Shown here one piece after another: positions 8,772 through 17,603 of a stretch of DNA of 63,969 nt; the first letter of the stretch is position 1; the number at the start of each line of letters is the position of its first letter. The position numbers and the translations under genes were made by a program. The stretch comes from JBCCEJ01 sp039030335 (GTDB lineage: Bacteria; Pseudomonadota; Gammaproteobacteria; HK1). The DNA lies in NCBI GenBank assembly GCA_039030335.1, contig JBCCEJ010000028.1:1-63969 (forward strand), in the 5' to 3' direction. The notes below the pieces were generated by a model, which saw only the letters and a program-made list of their open reading frames with translations, did not search any database and had not been told where the DNA came from.

Positions 8772-10568
8772 GTGCGACCGCGCGACGCCACAGAGCACAC
8801 ACAAACCGTTTTGGAACCAACCTCCTTCCAGATATACAAGCGCCTGCTCGGCTACGTCGTGCCGTACTGGCGCACGTTCGGACTGGCGCTTCTCGCGATG
8901 ATGCTCCTGGCGCTGACAGAACCGGCGATTCCGGCGCTGCTGAAGCCGCTGCTGGACGGGAGTTTCGTCGAGAAGGACTACGAAAGCGTGCATTCGATCG
9001 CAGGCCTCCTCGTCCTGGTATTCCTGATCCGCGGCGCGTCCTCCTATCTGTCTCAGATCGGCCTCGCGTGGGTCGCGGGACGCCTGGTCATGGACCTGCG
9101 TACGGCGATGATGGACAAGCTGCTCTGCGTGCCGACGCGCTACATCGACGAGAATGCGTCCGGCCAGCTGATCTCGCGCGTCACATTCAACACCAACCAG
9201 GTTATGGAAGCGGGCACTTACGTTGTGACGGTGCTGGTGCGTGATACCGTCGCGATCATCGGCCTGCTCGCCTGGATGCTGTGGATCGACTGGCAGCTCA
9301 CACTGATCGCGATGGTGTCGGCGCCGTTCGTAACGCTCGTCGTGATGCATTTCAGCCGGCGGCTGCGAGCTACCAGCACCGGGCTGCAATCCAGCATGGG
9401 CGATGTCACACAAGTCATCGAAGAGGTGCTGGACGGCCAGAAAGTGGTGCGCGTCTTCGGCGGCCAGGACTACGAGCGCGGCCGTTTCAGGCGGGCCGCC
9501 AACACCGCCCGGCTCTTCCATCTGAAATTCACCTCTGCCGCCACCGCAGTAGCGCCCATCGCGCAACTGCTGGCATCACTTGCGCTCGCCGCCGTCATCA
9601 TCGTCGCCGCGAGCCACGCGGCCGACGGCACGATCACGGTCGGCGGGTTCGTCAGCTTCTTCACCGCGATGGCGGCCATCTTCTCGCCGCTAAGACGCCT
9701 GACGAACGTCAACTCCAGCCTGCAGAAAGGCCTGGCGGCAGCCCGTACGGTATTCGCTCTCATCGACGAACCGACCGAACGGGACGCCGGCAGGCAAAGT
9801 CTTGAGAAGGCGGAGGGCAAACTCGAATTCAAAGATGTGAGCTTTGTTTATCCCGGCACCGAGCGGGTCGTTCTGGGCAACATCAACCTGACCGTAAGGC
9901 CCGGAGAAACGGTGGCACTGGTCGGGCCGTCTGGTAGCGGCAAGACGACCATGACGCACCTCATCCCGCGTTTTCACGAAGCCACTGAAGGCCGCGTGAT
10001 GCTGGACGGCATCGACGTGCGCGAACTGACCCTGACATCGCTCCGGCAACAGGTGGCGCTGGTGAGTCAGGACATTGTGCTGTTCGACGACACGGTGGCA
10101 GCCAATATCGCGTATGGACCGCTGGCCTCGGCGCCGGAGGCCGACATCGTCGCGGCGGCCGAGAGCGCCAATGCAATGGATTTCATTCGCAGCCTGCCGG
10201 AAGGCATGCAGACCCGCATCGGTGAAAACGGCGTGCGCCTCTCGGGGGGCCAACGCCAGCGCATCGCCGTGGCTCGCGCTTTCTTGAAACGCGCTCCGGT
10301 GCTGATCATGGATGAGGCGACGTCCGCCCTCGACTCCGTCTCCGAGCGACACGTACAGGAAGCGCTGGACGCGTTGCGCAAAGGCCGCACCACACTGATC
10401 GTGGCCCATCGGCTATCGACCGTAGAGCGCGCCGACCGAATCCTCGTCATGACCGAAGGGCAGATCGTCGAAGAAGGTCAGCACAAGGAGCTACTCGCGC
10501 GTAACTCGCTTTACGCTGGCCTCTATCACTTCCAGTTTTCGCGCGACACCGCCGCCGCCGGCGGCTGA
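8772..10568 (+). CDS. msbA: Lipid A/LPS flippase ATP-binding permease MsbA
   Basis: 598-residue half-transporter: a six-helix ABC exporter membrane domain (YKRLLGYVVPYWRTFG at the start) followed by a nucleotide-binding domain with Walker A GPSGSGKTT (about residue 386), signature LSGGQRQRIAVARA, Walker B VLIMDEATSALDS and the H-loop VAHRLST. It acts as a homodimer that flips core-lipid A across the inner membrane. Identity as MsbA rather than another exporter is supported by the LPS genes that follow. The start is GTG at 8772; an in-frame TTG at 8811 is possible. Unlike many gammaproteobacteria, lpxK does not follow. Confidence 0.92.
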   Translation: MRPRDATEHTQTVLEPTSFQIYKRLLGYVVPYWRTFGLALLAMMLLALTEPAIPALLKPLLDGSFVEKDYESVHSIAGLLVLVFLIRGASSYLSQIGLAWVAGRLVMDLRTAMMDKLLCVPTRYIDENASGQLISRVTFNTNQVMEAGTYVVTVLVRDTVAIIGLLAWMLWIDWQLTLIAMVSAPFVTLVVMHFSRRLRATSTGLQSSMGDVTQVIEEVLDGQKVVRVFGGQDYERGRFRRAANTARLFHLKFTSAATAVAPIAQLLASLALAAVIIVAASHAADGTITVGGFVSFFTAMAAIFSPLRRLTNVNSSLQKGLAAARTVFALIDEPTERDAGRQSLEKAEGKLEFKDVSFVYPGTERVVLGNINLTVRPGETVALVGPSGSGKTTMTHLIPRFHEATEGRVMLDGIDVRELTLTSLRQQVALVSQDIVLFDDTVAANIAYGPLASAPEADIVAAAESANAMDFIRSLPEGMQTRIGENGVRLSGGQRQRIAVARAFLKRAPVLIMDEATSALDSVSERHVQEALDALRKGRTTLIVAHRLSTVERADRILVMTEGQIVEEGQHKELLARNSLYAGLYHFQFSRDTAAAGG

Positions 10569-10591
10569 GCGTACTGCGCACCGGAACGTTG

Positions 10592-11530
10592 GTGTCGAAA
10601 CACCGTATCGAGGTCTCGGCCAGACGGCCGCTTGCCATCTGGCGCTATTGCGACGGCCTGCGCGGGCACGAAAACCAGACCGCTGGTCTGACCGAGGCAC
10701 TGGCGCGGCGCATCCCGATCGCGTGCACCGACGTCCGCGTGCAGGGTCGATTCGGCGCCACGAGTGGCGAACCGGAAACGGGCGGGCCCGATCTGGTAAT
10801 CGGCGCCGGCCATCGCACCCATCGGGCACTGCTCAAGGCCAAGGCGCGCACATCCGCGCGAGCGGTATTGCTGATGCGGCCATCCGGCGCTACCAGCCGG
10901 TTCGATCTGTGTGTGATCCCGCAACACGACCGGCCCGATGAGCAACTTGAAGCACACCGTCCAGCTGTGCTCTGTACGCGCGGGGTGTTGAATCGGGTGA
11001 CGCCGTCATCGTCGGAGCGCTCCGGAGCGACGGTCGTCGCGATCGGCGGTCCGAGCCGCCACCACGACTGGCTCGGTGCCGAGCTGCTGGCTCAGTTGAC
11101 CGAAATTGCCGCGCGCGCGTCAGACGCTGCGCCGCTCACCGTGACCAATTCGAGGCGCACGCCGGTCGAGACGTGGTCCGCGATCGAGTCCGCGCAACTG
11201 CCACACACACAACTGGTGGAGTGGGCACGGCAACCCGCCGGCTGGCTGGTAGAACAGATGGCCACCGCCAGCACCGTCTGGGTTACCGAAGACAGTGTGT
11301 CGATGGTGTACGAGGCTCTGAGCAGCGGCGCTGGCGTCGGACTGCTCGCCATACCGCGCCGGCGGGTGAGCCGCGTACTGCACGGTGTTACCGCGCTGAT
11401 CGCCGACGGCAGTGTGACGCTGTTTCAGATGTGGCAACAAGGTGCTTCGATCACGGCGCCACGCACACCACTGGCCGAAGCCGACCGCGTCGCCAGGTGG
11501 ATTGTCGAGCGATGGCTGAACGTTCGCTGA
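10592..11530 (+). CDS. ELM1/GtrOC1-family protein (mitochondrial-fission-ELM1-like, LPS-associated)
   Basis: About 312 residues. Matches what I know of the bacterial ELM1 family: WRYCDGLRGHENQTAGL near the N-terminus, GAGHRTH, LLMRPSG, VIPQHD, a GGPSRHHDW segment and WVTEDSVSMVYEAL near the end. The fold resembles GT-B glycosyltransferases, and bacterial members often lie in LPS-core loci, but biochemical function is poorly defined. It begins 23 bases after msbA (GTG at 10592 with GGA upstream; TTG at 10589 also possible) and overlaps the next glycosyltransferase by 19 bases, so the three genes are probably one operon. Confidence 0.8.
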   Translation: MSKHRIEVSARRPLAIWRYCDGLRGHENQTAGLTEALARRIPIACTDVRVQGRFGATSGEPETGGPDLVIGAGHRTHRALLKAKARTSARAVLLMRPSGATSRFDLCVIPQHDRPDEQLEAHRPAVLCTRGVLNRVTPSSSERSGATVVAIGGPSRHHDWLGAELLAQLTEIAARASDAAPLTVTNSRRTPVETWSAIESAQLPHTQLVEWARQPAGWLVEQMATASTVWVTEDSVSMVYEALSSGAGVGLLAIPRRRVSRVLHGVTALIADGSVTLFQMWQQGASITAPRTPLAEADRVARWIVERWLNVR

Positions 11531-12627
11531 CGGTCGTACAGTTGCTGCCCGCGCTCGGTCAAGGCGGTGTAGAGCGCGGCACGGTCGAGATCGCGGCTGC
11601 GCTCGTCGCTGCCGGCCATCGCGCGCTCGTCGTCTCGGGTGGCGGGCCGCTGGTCCAGGAGCTGGAAGCCCTGGGCGCGGAACATCACCGCCTGCCGATC
11701 GGTGCAAAAAGCCTGCGAACACTGCTTCTCGTCAGGCAGCTTCGGACGTGGCTGGAAACAGCCAGGGCCGATATCCTCCACCTGCGCTCACGGTTACCGG
11801 CCTGGATCGGCTGGCTGGCCTGGCGGGCCATGGATCCCGCCACCCGCCCACGGCTGGTGACGACGGTCCACGGCTTCTACTCCGTCAGCCGCTACAGCGC
11901 GATCATGACGCGCGGCGAACGGGTCATAGCCGTATCGGACGCGATCGGCCAATACGTCCAAACGCGCTATCCGCAAACGCCGCCGCAGAACATACATGTC
12001 ATCCATCGAGGCATCGACCACGGCCATTATCCCCACGGCTTATCCGCAGACCCCGATTGGGCAGCTGAACAACGAAGCGAATGGGACCTGGAAGAAGACG
12101 TACCTTTGTTGCTGTTGCCCGGGCGGCTGACGCGGCTGAAAGGACACGAAACCTTCGTCAGGCTCGTCGCCTCGCTAAACGCGGCCGGGCAGCCGGTGTG
12201 CGGCATTGTCGCAGGGGGCGAAGATGCCCGCCGGCGGGCGTACGCGCGGTCGATCTACGCCGCGGCCGACGGCTTGCCGATCCGCTTCATCGGCGCCAGG
12301 CGGGACTTACGCGACTGGATGGCGCTCGCCGACGTGGTGCTGTCCCTCTCCAGCCAACCAGAGTCATTCGGACGTACAGTGCTTGAAGCGCTCGCCCTCG
12401 GGCGACCGGTGGTCGGGTTCGATCACGGCGGTGTCGGTGAGATCCTCGCACAGCTGTTTCCAGAAGGCGCGGTAGGCCTTGGGGATGAGGAAACCCTCAG
12501 GTCGCGCGTCACGGAAGTTCTCGCGAAACCGCCTGCCGTAGAGCCGGTAACAAAGTTCTCACTCGCGCGGATGCAGCAAGCCACGCTGGCCCTTTACGCG
12601 GCGCTGGCGGATGCGCCGCGGCATTGA
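11512..12627 (+). CDS. Glycosyltransferase family 4 (GT-B), LPS core type
   Basis: About 371 residues. N-terminal domain LLPALGQGGVERGTVEIAAAL, a GGVERG loop typical of GT4; C-terminal donor-binding domain with LLPGRLTRLKGHETFVRL, IRFIGARRDLRDWMALADVVL and the ESFGRTVLEALALGRPVV signature (E-x7-E). It transfers an activated sugar, probably to LPS core or O-antigen at the cytoplasmic face. I place the start at ATG 11512, inside the end of the ELM1-like gene; the frame is open further upstream, but that part is a shadow of the previous gene. Donor and acceptor cannot be told. Confidence 0.9.
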   Translation: MAERSLTVVQLLPALGQGGVERGTVEIAAALVAAGHRALVVSGGGPLVQELEALGAEHHRLPIGAKSLRTLLLVRQLRTWLETARADILHLRSRLPAWIGWLAWRAMDPATRPRLVTTVHGFYSVSRYSAIMTRGERVIAVSDAIGQYVQTRYPQTPPQNIHVIHRGIDHGHYPHGLSADPDWAAEQRSEWDLEEDVPLLLLPGRLTRLKGHETFVRLVASLNAAGQPVCGIVAGGEDARRRAYARSIYAAADGLPIRFIGARRDLRDWMALADVVLSLSSQPESFGRTVLEALALGRPVVGFDHGGVGEILAQLFPEGAVGLGDEETLRSRVTEVLAKPPAVEPVTKFSLARMQQATLALYAALADAPRH

Positions 12628-12672
12628 GATCATGGCAGCCACGCCGCTCCACAGGCAGAACACAACCAAGCC

Positions 12673-13398
12673 ATGCGATTGAATGACACGCTGTTCAGCT
12701 ATCTTCGTGGCGAACAGTTTTCGAATGGACTACGCGCCGAGTTCACGTTCGACCAGAGCGACTACGTGTTGCACTCGCGCATCAGCTGGTTGACCGAGCG
12801 CTGCCGGGGCCGGCGTGTCGTTCACGTGGGCTGCGTCGATCACGACATCGCGATGGTGGAACACAAACGCGCCCGGGGTAAGTGGCTGCACGGCGAGCTC
12901 ATGGAAGCGGCGGAACGCGTGCTGGGCGTGGACATAGACGCCGAGGGGCTGGCCGCGCTGGAACAGAAGTTCGGTATCGACGATCTGCTGAGTGCCAATC
13001 TGCTGACCGATCCCTGCGAACCGATCTTCGCGGAGAAGTGGGACATCATGCTGCTTGCCGAGGTGCTCGAGCACATCGGCGACCCGGTGACCTTTCTGCG
13101 TACGCTGCGCGAACGTTTCGGCGGCGTTGCAAACGAGTTCATCATCACAGTCCCGAACGCGTTTGCCGAGGAGATTGTGGCAGCGGCAAGAAACGGCACG
13201 GAAGTGGTCAACTCCGACCACCGCTTCTGGTTCACGCCGTACACCATCGCAAAGCTCTGCATCGACGCCGGGCTGGTGCCGGAGGAAGTGGTCTTGTGCC
13301 GCAATGGCGTCATCAAGAGACGCTCACTATTGAAGAACCGCCGTCTCGCAGCGCGACCCTTTACCCGCAACAACATCATCGTCAGAGCGCGCGCTTAA
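12673..13398 (+). CDS. Class I SAM-dependent methyltransferase
   Basis: 241 residues with a Rossmann methyltransferase core: RRVVHVGCVDHDI stands in for the usual glycine-rich motif I (only one Gly is kept), VLGVDIDAEGL gives the acidic ribose-binding residue and DIMLLAEVLEHIGDP is the motif IV/post-IV of Methyltransf_11/23-type enzymes. It lies 45 bases after the GT4 gene in the same direction. It probably modifies a sugar or lipid of the surface polysaccharide; no direct evidence for the substrate. Confidence 0.8.
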   Translation: MRLNDTLFSYLRGEQFSNGLRAEFTFDQSDYVLHSRISWLTERCRGRRVVHVGCVDHDIAMVEHKRARGKWLHGELMEAAERVLGVDIDAEGLAALEQKFGIDDLLSANLLTDPCEPIFAEKWDIMLLAEVLEHIGDPVTFLRTLRERFGGVANEFIITVPNAFAEEIVAAARNGTEVVNSDHRFWFTPYTIAKLCIDAGLVPEEVVLCRNGVIKRRSLLKNRRLAARPFTRNNIIVRARA

Positions 13399-13481
13399 AG
13401 CCGGGGCAAACCGGATGCGGGCCGGCCGTGCGTCTGGTTTCGAAAGAACGCGGCGCCGCGTGAGTTGTGCGAATGCCAGGC

Positions 13482-14546
13482 TCAGGCCGCGAGCGCGTCG
13501 TACAGGTCGAGATATGCGCGCGTGATTACCTCGCTCGAGTGTGCCGCCGCCAGCGTCTGATGAGCGGCCTCCGCCAGTTCGCAACGCAGCCCGTTGTCGA
13601 CCGTCAACAGCGTTTCGATCGCGCCTGCCATCCCTCCGGTATCGCCGATGTCGACGAGCCAGGCATCATGCTGGTCGGTCGCGATTTCCAGCGGACCCTG
13701 ACTGCGCGTTGCGATCACGGGCACGCGATGCGCCCAGGCTTCGAGGACGACGTTGCCGAGCGGCTCATGCACCGACGGACACACGAACAGGTCCGCATTG
13801 GCGTAGTACCTGCCGGGATCCTCTACCCACCCGAGCCAGCGCACGATCTCGCCGAGACCCAGGCTGGCGGTGGCACGTTCGAGTTCGTCGCGAAGCGGTC
13901 CGTCACCGAGCATCAGCACACGCAGCGGCCGTCCGTCGAGTACCGGCGGCGTTGCGGCAAGTGCCTGCAACAGATCGACAACGCCCTTGTTCGGATGCAG
14001 CCGGCCGGTGAACAGCACAATCCAGCAGTCCTCGGGCAGGTCGTGGTCGACACGAAACCCCGAGGAGACAAGCCCGGCCCGGTCGACCGGATCCACGAAG
14101 TTACCGATATGGAATACGCGTTTCGCCTCGAGGCCTGCTGCGATCAGGTGATCGCAAATGCCCCGGGTGTTGCCGACCCAGGCATCGGCGTGTCGGTATC
14201 CTTTGATGTCGTAAAAGCCCCCGAGGCGGGCGATGTGGCGACTCGACGCTCCGTCGACCCGCATCAACCGGGTAGCGCGCCCCATATATGTCTGCACGAT
14301 CGGCGCACCCGTGTTGCGTACGATTCGCCGTAATCCCCAACGCGCGAGCGGATCCCATACGCCGCGCATCTTCACATGTCGTTGCGGCGCGCGGTTGCCC
14401 AGTTCCCGCGCTACCGCGCTGGCCGGCGGGTTGACAGCCAGGACGTCATGACCGGCTGCGTGCAGCGCGGCGCAGAGCCGCACGTAAAAGCGCTCCGCGC
14501 CGCCGGACGTGCGGCTGCCGATGACGTGCAGGCTTTGGTATTCCAA
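13482..14546 (-). CDS. Glycosyltransferase family 4
   Basis: 354 residues, GT-B fold: N-terminal SRTSGGAERFYVRLCAALHAAGH (GGAERF loop), C-terminal VLFTGRLHPNKGVVDLLQAL, VRWLGWVEDPGRYYANADLFVCPS and HEPLGNVVLEAWAHRVPVIA, with the E-x7-E donor signature. Translation most likely starts at TTG 14546, with GGAAGGA seven bases upstream. It is convergent with the methyltransferase and divergent from the GT2 gene, so it forms its own unit in the LPS region. Sugar specificity unknown. Confidence 0.9.
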   Translation of the reverse strand: MEYQSLHVIGSRTSGGAERFYVRLCAALHAAGHDVLAVNPPASAVARELGNRAPQRHVKMRGVWDPLARWGLRRIVRNTGAPIVQTYMGRATRLMRVDGASSRHIARLGGFYDIKGYRHADAWVGNTRGICDHLIAAGLEAKRVFHIGNFVDPVDRAGLVSSGFRVDHDLPEDCWIVLFTGRLHPNKGVVDLLQALAATPPVLDGRPLRVLMLGDGPLRDELERATASLGLGEIVRWLGWVEDPGRYYANADLFVCPSVHEPLGNVVLEAWAHRVPVIATRSQGPLEIATDQHDAWLVDIGDTGGMAGAIETLLTVDNGLRCELAEAAHQTLAAAHSSEVITRAYLDLYDALAA

Positions 14547-14632
14547 GGTTCGTCCTTCCGCGTCAGAATTTGCGGATCACACATCGCGCGTCGGCGCCGG
14601 TCGTCACCGCCGACGACTGCAGAGAGTAGACC

Positions 14633-15466
14633 ATGCAGAAGCTATCCATCTTCGTCACAACCTTCAATAACGAAGAAACCCTGGATGCTTGCCTGGCGAG
14701 TGCCGCATTCGCTGACGAACTCGTCGTGCTGGATTCGTACAGCACCGACCGCACGGTCGACATCGCGAGCCACCACGGTGCCCGGTTTGAACAACAAAAG
14801 TTCCAGGGCTTCGGGCCCCAAAAACAGCGCGCCCTCGAGCTGACAACACACGAATGGGTGCTGTTTCTGGACGCCGATGAGATGATCTCGCCGGCGTTGG
14901 CAGCTGAACTCATCAGGCTTCGGGACGCGGGCGCACTCGGTCGTGACGACGTCACCGGCTACGAGTTCCCACGGGTAGAGCAGCTGTTCTGGCGGATGTC
15001 GGCTGATGCGACCCGCAAGAACTTCTACGTGCGCCTGTTCCGCCGGGATGCGGCCAGCTTTACCCGGATGCCGGTGCACGCAACCGTTGCGGTAAACGGA
15101 CCGATCGCGCGTATCGACGCACCATTCTTTCACTTCGGCGAAACCGATATTCACTGCAAGGTCGATAAGGTCAACGGTTATTCGACAGGACTGGTGCGGG
15201 ACAAAATTGCGCACGGCCGGCGCGCCAGCCCTTGGATCATGGTGTGCTACCCACCACTGTTCTTCTTGCGGAGCTACCTGTTCAAACGGGGATTTACCAA
15301 TGGCTGGGCGGGTTTCATCGCGTCCGTGGTCGGTAGCTTCTACGTGTTCCTGAAATACGCGAAGCTCTACGAGCAATCGCGCTTCGACCAGGTGGGCGAT
15401 TCGTTGATGCCGCGGGGTGCGCCGGCGTTGAAAACGCCGTTGGAGCGATATCGCAACCCGGTGTAA
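14633..15466 (+). CDS. Glycosyltransferase family 2, WaaE/KdtX-like
   Basis: 277 residues. GT-A fold: LSIFVTTFNNEETLDACLAS, ELVVLDSYSTDRTVDIA and the metal-binding DXD-like FLDADEMISP. The C-terminal region (FFLRSYLFKRGFTNGWAGF) is membrane-associating and typical of LPS-core beta-glucosyltransferases of the WaaE/KdtX group. It acts at the cytoplasmic side of the inner membrane on a lipid-linked acceptor. The ATG at 14633 follows GAGAG. Together with the neighbouring GT4 and GT9 genes it suggests outer- or inner-core assembly. Confidence 0.88.
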   Translation: MQKLSIFVTTFNNEETLDACLASAAFADELVVLDSYSTDRTVDIASHHGARFEQQKFQGFGPQKQRALELTTHEWVLFLDADEMISPALAAELIRLRDAGALGRDDVTGYEFPRVEQLFWRMSADATRKNFYVRLFRRDAASFTRMPVHATVAVNGPIARIDAPFFHFGETDIHCKVDKVNGYSTGLVRDKIAHGRRASPWIMVCYPPLFFLRSYLFKRGFTNGWAGFIASVVGSFYVFLKYAKLYEQSRFDQVGDSLMPRGAPALKTPLERYRNPV

Positions 15467-15562
15467 ACCGCGACGGCCGCGGAGCCGGGCCGCGCGCTCT
15501 TGAGTTCGCCAGCGACCAGACCAACCCGATGCCGCGGAACCGGCAAACCGGGCCGCGCTTTC

Positions 15563-16438
15563 TCAGGCTATGGGCCCGGTGCCTTTGAGCTGCGCCCGGT
15601 GCAGGCGCCGCCGATCGGTCGACTCGAAGGCGTCGCGGCGGTGCAGTACCGAAAGGTTGTCCCACATCAACACGTCGCCCAGTTTCCACCGATGCGTAAA
15701 TACGCCCTCGCGCCGCCCGGCATGCGCCCATAGCGCATCCAATAGCGCTTCGCTGTCGTCCAGCTCGAGGCCTACGATGTAGCTGCGCGGACGCCGGCCG
15801 AGAAACAGCGATCGGCGCCCGGTAACCGGATCGGTGCGCACGAGCGGCTGGCGTGCACCCGGCGTATGCCTGACATCGGTTACCTCGGCATAACCCCGCC
15901 GGCGAATTCCGGCACTGTTGTGCGACGCGTCGTGTATCGCACGACGGCCGCAAATCTGATCTTTGAGGTGATACGGCAGGGTGTCGTAGGCAAGGCGCAT
16001 ATCAGCAAACTCGGTGTTGCCGCCGTCGGCCGGCAACTCGACTGCGTAGAGGATCGCGCCTGCCGGCGGTATGTCGTTATACGTCATGTCCGCGTGCCAC
16101 ACGGCTTCTCCGGATCCCAGGTTTCCGACCGGTTTATCGCCTTGTCGGATATTCGAGATGACGTTCAGTTCCGGATATTCGGGATAGATCGGAGCGCCGC
16201 TATATGGATTCGGGCCAGGGGGATCCAGCTCTCCGAAGCGGCGGCTGAAGGCGATCAGCTGGTCGTCATCAATGTGCTGGTCGCGCAATACCAGCACCAG
16301 ATGCTCGCGCCAGGCGGCATCGATGACAGCGACGGTTGCGTCATCGAGCGGTAACGCTAGGTCAACGCCGCGTACCTCAGCGCCGAGCGAGCCCGAGGAC
16401 GGCACGATCTCCAGCGACGTGGTGGTTGCTTGCTGCAT
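15563..16438 (-). CDS. TauD/TfdA-family Fe(II)/2-oxoglutarate dioxygenase
   Basis: About 291 residues from ATG 16438, which has GGAGA eight bases upstream (an upstream extension to 16567 is open but has no supporting signal). SGSLGAEVRGVDL is the family N-terminal motif; the iron facial triad is visible as H115-A-D117 (VWHADMTYND) and a distal His in FTHRWKLGDVLMWDN...VLHRRD, with the 2-oxoglutarate-binding Arg region after it. It hydroxylates a small molecule such as a sulfonate or aryloxyalkanoate. It is divergent from a LysR gene that probably controls it. It interrupts the LPS gene set and has no transporter beside it, so the substrate is open. Confidence 0.9.
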   Translation of the reverse strand: MQQATTTSLEIVPSSGSLGAEVRGVDLALPLDDATVAVIDAAWREHLVLVLRDQHIDDDQLIAFSRRFGELDPPGPNPYSGAPIYPEYPELNVISNIRQGDKPVGNLGSGEAVWHADMTYNDIPPAGAILYAVELPADGGNTEFADMRLAYDTLPYHLKDQICGRRAIHDASHNSAGIRRRGYAEVTDVRHTPGARQPLVRTDPVTGRRSLFLGRRPRSYIVGLELDDSEALLDALWAHAGRREGVFTHRWKLGDVLMWDNLSVLHRRDAFESTDRRRLHRAQLKGTGPIA

Positions 16439-16567
16439 GAAAACGGTCTCCTGCATCGGCCATGGCAGCGTTCCCGTTGCTGGCGCATGGATTGCACCGC
16501 TTTCGCGGCGGGCTGTGGCAGCAAGGTTGACAGGCCCGCAATCATAATAAAAACTCAAATATATCAA

Positions 16568-16594
16568 GAATCAGTGATTTAGATTCATTGATTC
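16568..16594. promoter_or_regulatory. Inverted repeat between TauD-like and LysR genes (candidate LysR operator)
   Basis: GAATCA and TGATTC face each other across 15 bases in an AT-rich stretch of the 159-base divergent intergenic space, directly before the first possible LysR start codon. LysR regulators typically bind such dyads (T-N11-A type) and repress their own gene. Binding is inference. Confidence 0.35.
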
Positions 16595-16597
16595 GCA

Positions 16598-17533
16598 ATG
16601 CCGCGAATCCGCCGGATGAGAGACCGCACGTCTATCAACGACCTCCGGGCTTTTGCCACGTTGGCCGAAACTCAGAGCTTTGTGCGGGCTGCTCAAACGC
16701 TGTTCCTGACCCAGTCCGCGCTTTCACGACGAATCAGCAAACTTGAAGCCGTGTTGGCAACGCGGCTCTTCGATCGAAACTCTCGCAACGTCACACTAAC
16801 GCCGGTCGGCGAAGCTTTCGTGCCGATTGCCGCACGCGCCCTCAGCGGATTCCAGCAATCGCTGGATGAAATCAGAGACATTGTTCAGCTCAGGGCCGGC
16901 ACCGTGACCATCGGCAGCATGCTGACGGTAGCCCAGCACATGCTGCCCGCGGTGATTACGCAATTCATGCGAGCCCACCCGGGCGTGACCGTGCGGTTAT
17001 TGGACGATTTCGGTCCTAGAGTGCTCGATGCCGTCGAAGCGGGAGAGGCCGAGTTTGGCGTTGTCATGCCCACCCAACTGAGGGACCGTCTTCAGTTCGA
17101 AAACTGCCTGGACGATCCGTATGTCGCGGTGTGTCCAACAGACCATCCGCTCGCAAGGCGTCGGTCTGTAGAATGGCGCGTCCTCGAGCACTGGCCGTGC
17201 ATCCGGCTCGGTCCGAACAACGGCAATGTCGCGTTGACCCGCCAGTTCGAGACCGTCGACGACGAAACCCGTGAGGGGCCTAGAACGTTCTGCGAGGTGC
17301 AGCACATCGCGACACTCACCGAGATGGTGGCGAACGGCGCAGGAGTTGGCGTGGCGCCGGCCCTCGCGATCGCGGGCAACGCGAATCCCCGACTGGTCAA
17401 GGTAAGACTACGCAACCCGGAGGTGGCTCGGCCGATCGGGCTCGCGACAGTGCGCGAGCGTGCCCTCAGCCCGGCCGCTCAAGTGTTGTATAAGCAGGTT
17501 CGCGCTACCCTCCGGGCACGCCAGCGCGCCTGA
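16598..17533 (+). CDS. LysR-family transcriptional regulator
   Basis: 311 residues: winged helix-turn-helix at the N-terminus (DLRAFATLAETQSFVRAAQTL, then TQSALSRRISKLEA, part shown) and a periplasmic-binding-protein-like effector domain (VTIGSMLTVAQHMLPAVI onward). It probably senses a substrate or product of the divergent dioxygenase and controls both genes. The ATG at 16598 lies right against an inverted repeat and lacks a ribosome binding site; ATG 16616 (MRDRTSIND) is an equally good start. Confidence 0.92.
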   Translation: MPRIRRMRDRTSINDLRAFATLAETQSFVRAAQTLFLTQSALSRRISKLEAVLATRLFDRNSRNVTLTPVGEAFVPIAARALSGFQQSLDEIRDIVQLRAGTVTIGSMLTVAQHMLPAVITQFMRAHPGVTVRLLDDFGPRVLDAVEAGEAEFGVVMPTQLRDRLQFENCLDDPYVAVCPTDHPLARRRSVEWRVLEHWPCIRLGPNNGNVALTRQFETVDDETREGPRTFCEVQHIATLTEMVANGAGVGVAPALAIAGNANPRLVKVRLRNPEVARPIGLATVRERALSPAAQVLYKQVRATLRARQRA

Positions 17534-17603
17534 TTTGACCAGACTCGCTCCAACGCCGACGCCGACGCCACCCGCGGTGCCGTCGTCCGGTCGTAAACGC
17601 GGC

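Noticed and set aside
11173..11511. N-terminal extension of the GT4 frame
   Set aside because: It overlaps the ELM1-like gene in another frame; the GT4 domain begins exactly at ATG 11512.
13467..14333. 288-codon plus-strand frame opposite the GT4 gene
   Set aside because: Antisense to a glycosyltransferase with intact signatures; composition typical of high-GC shadow frames.
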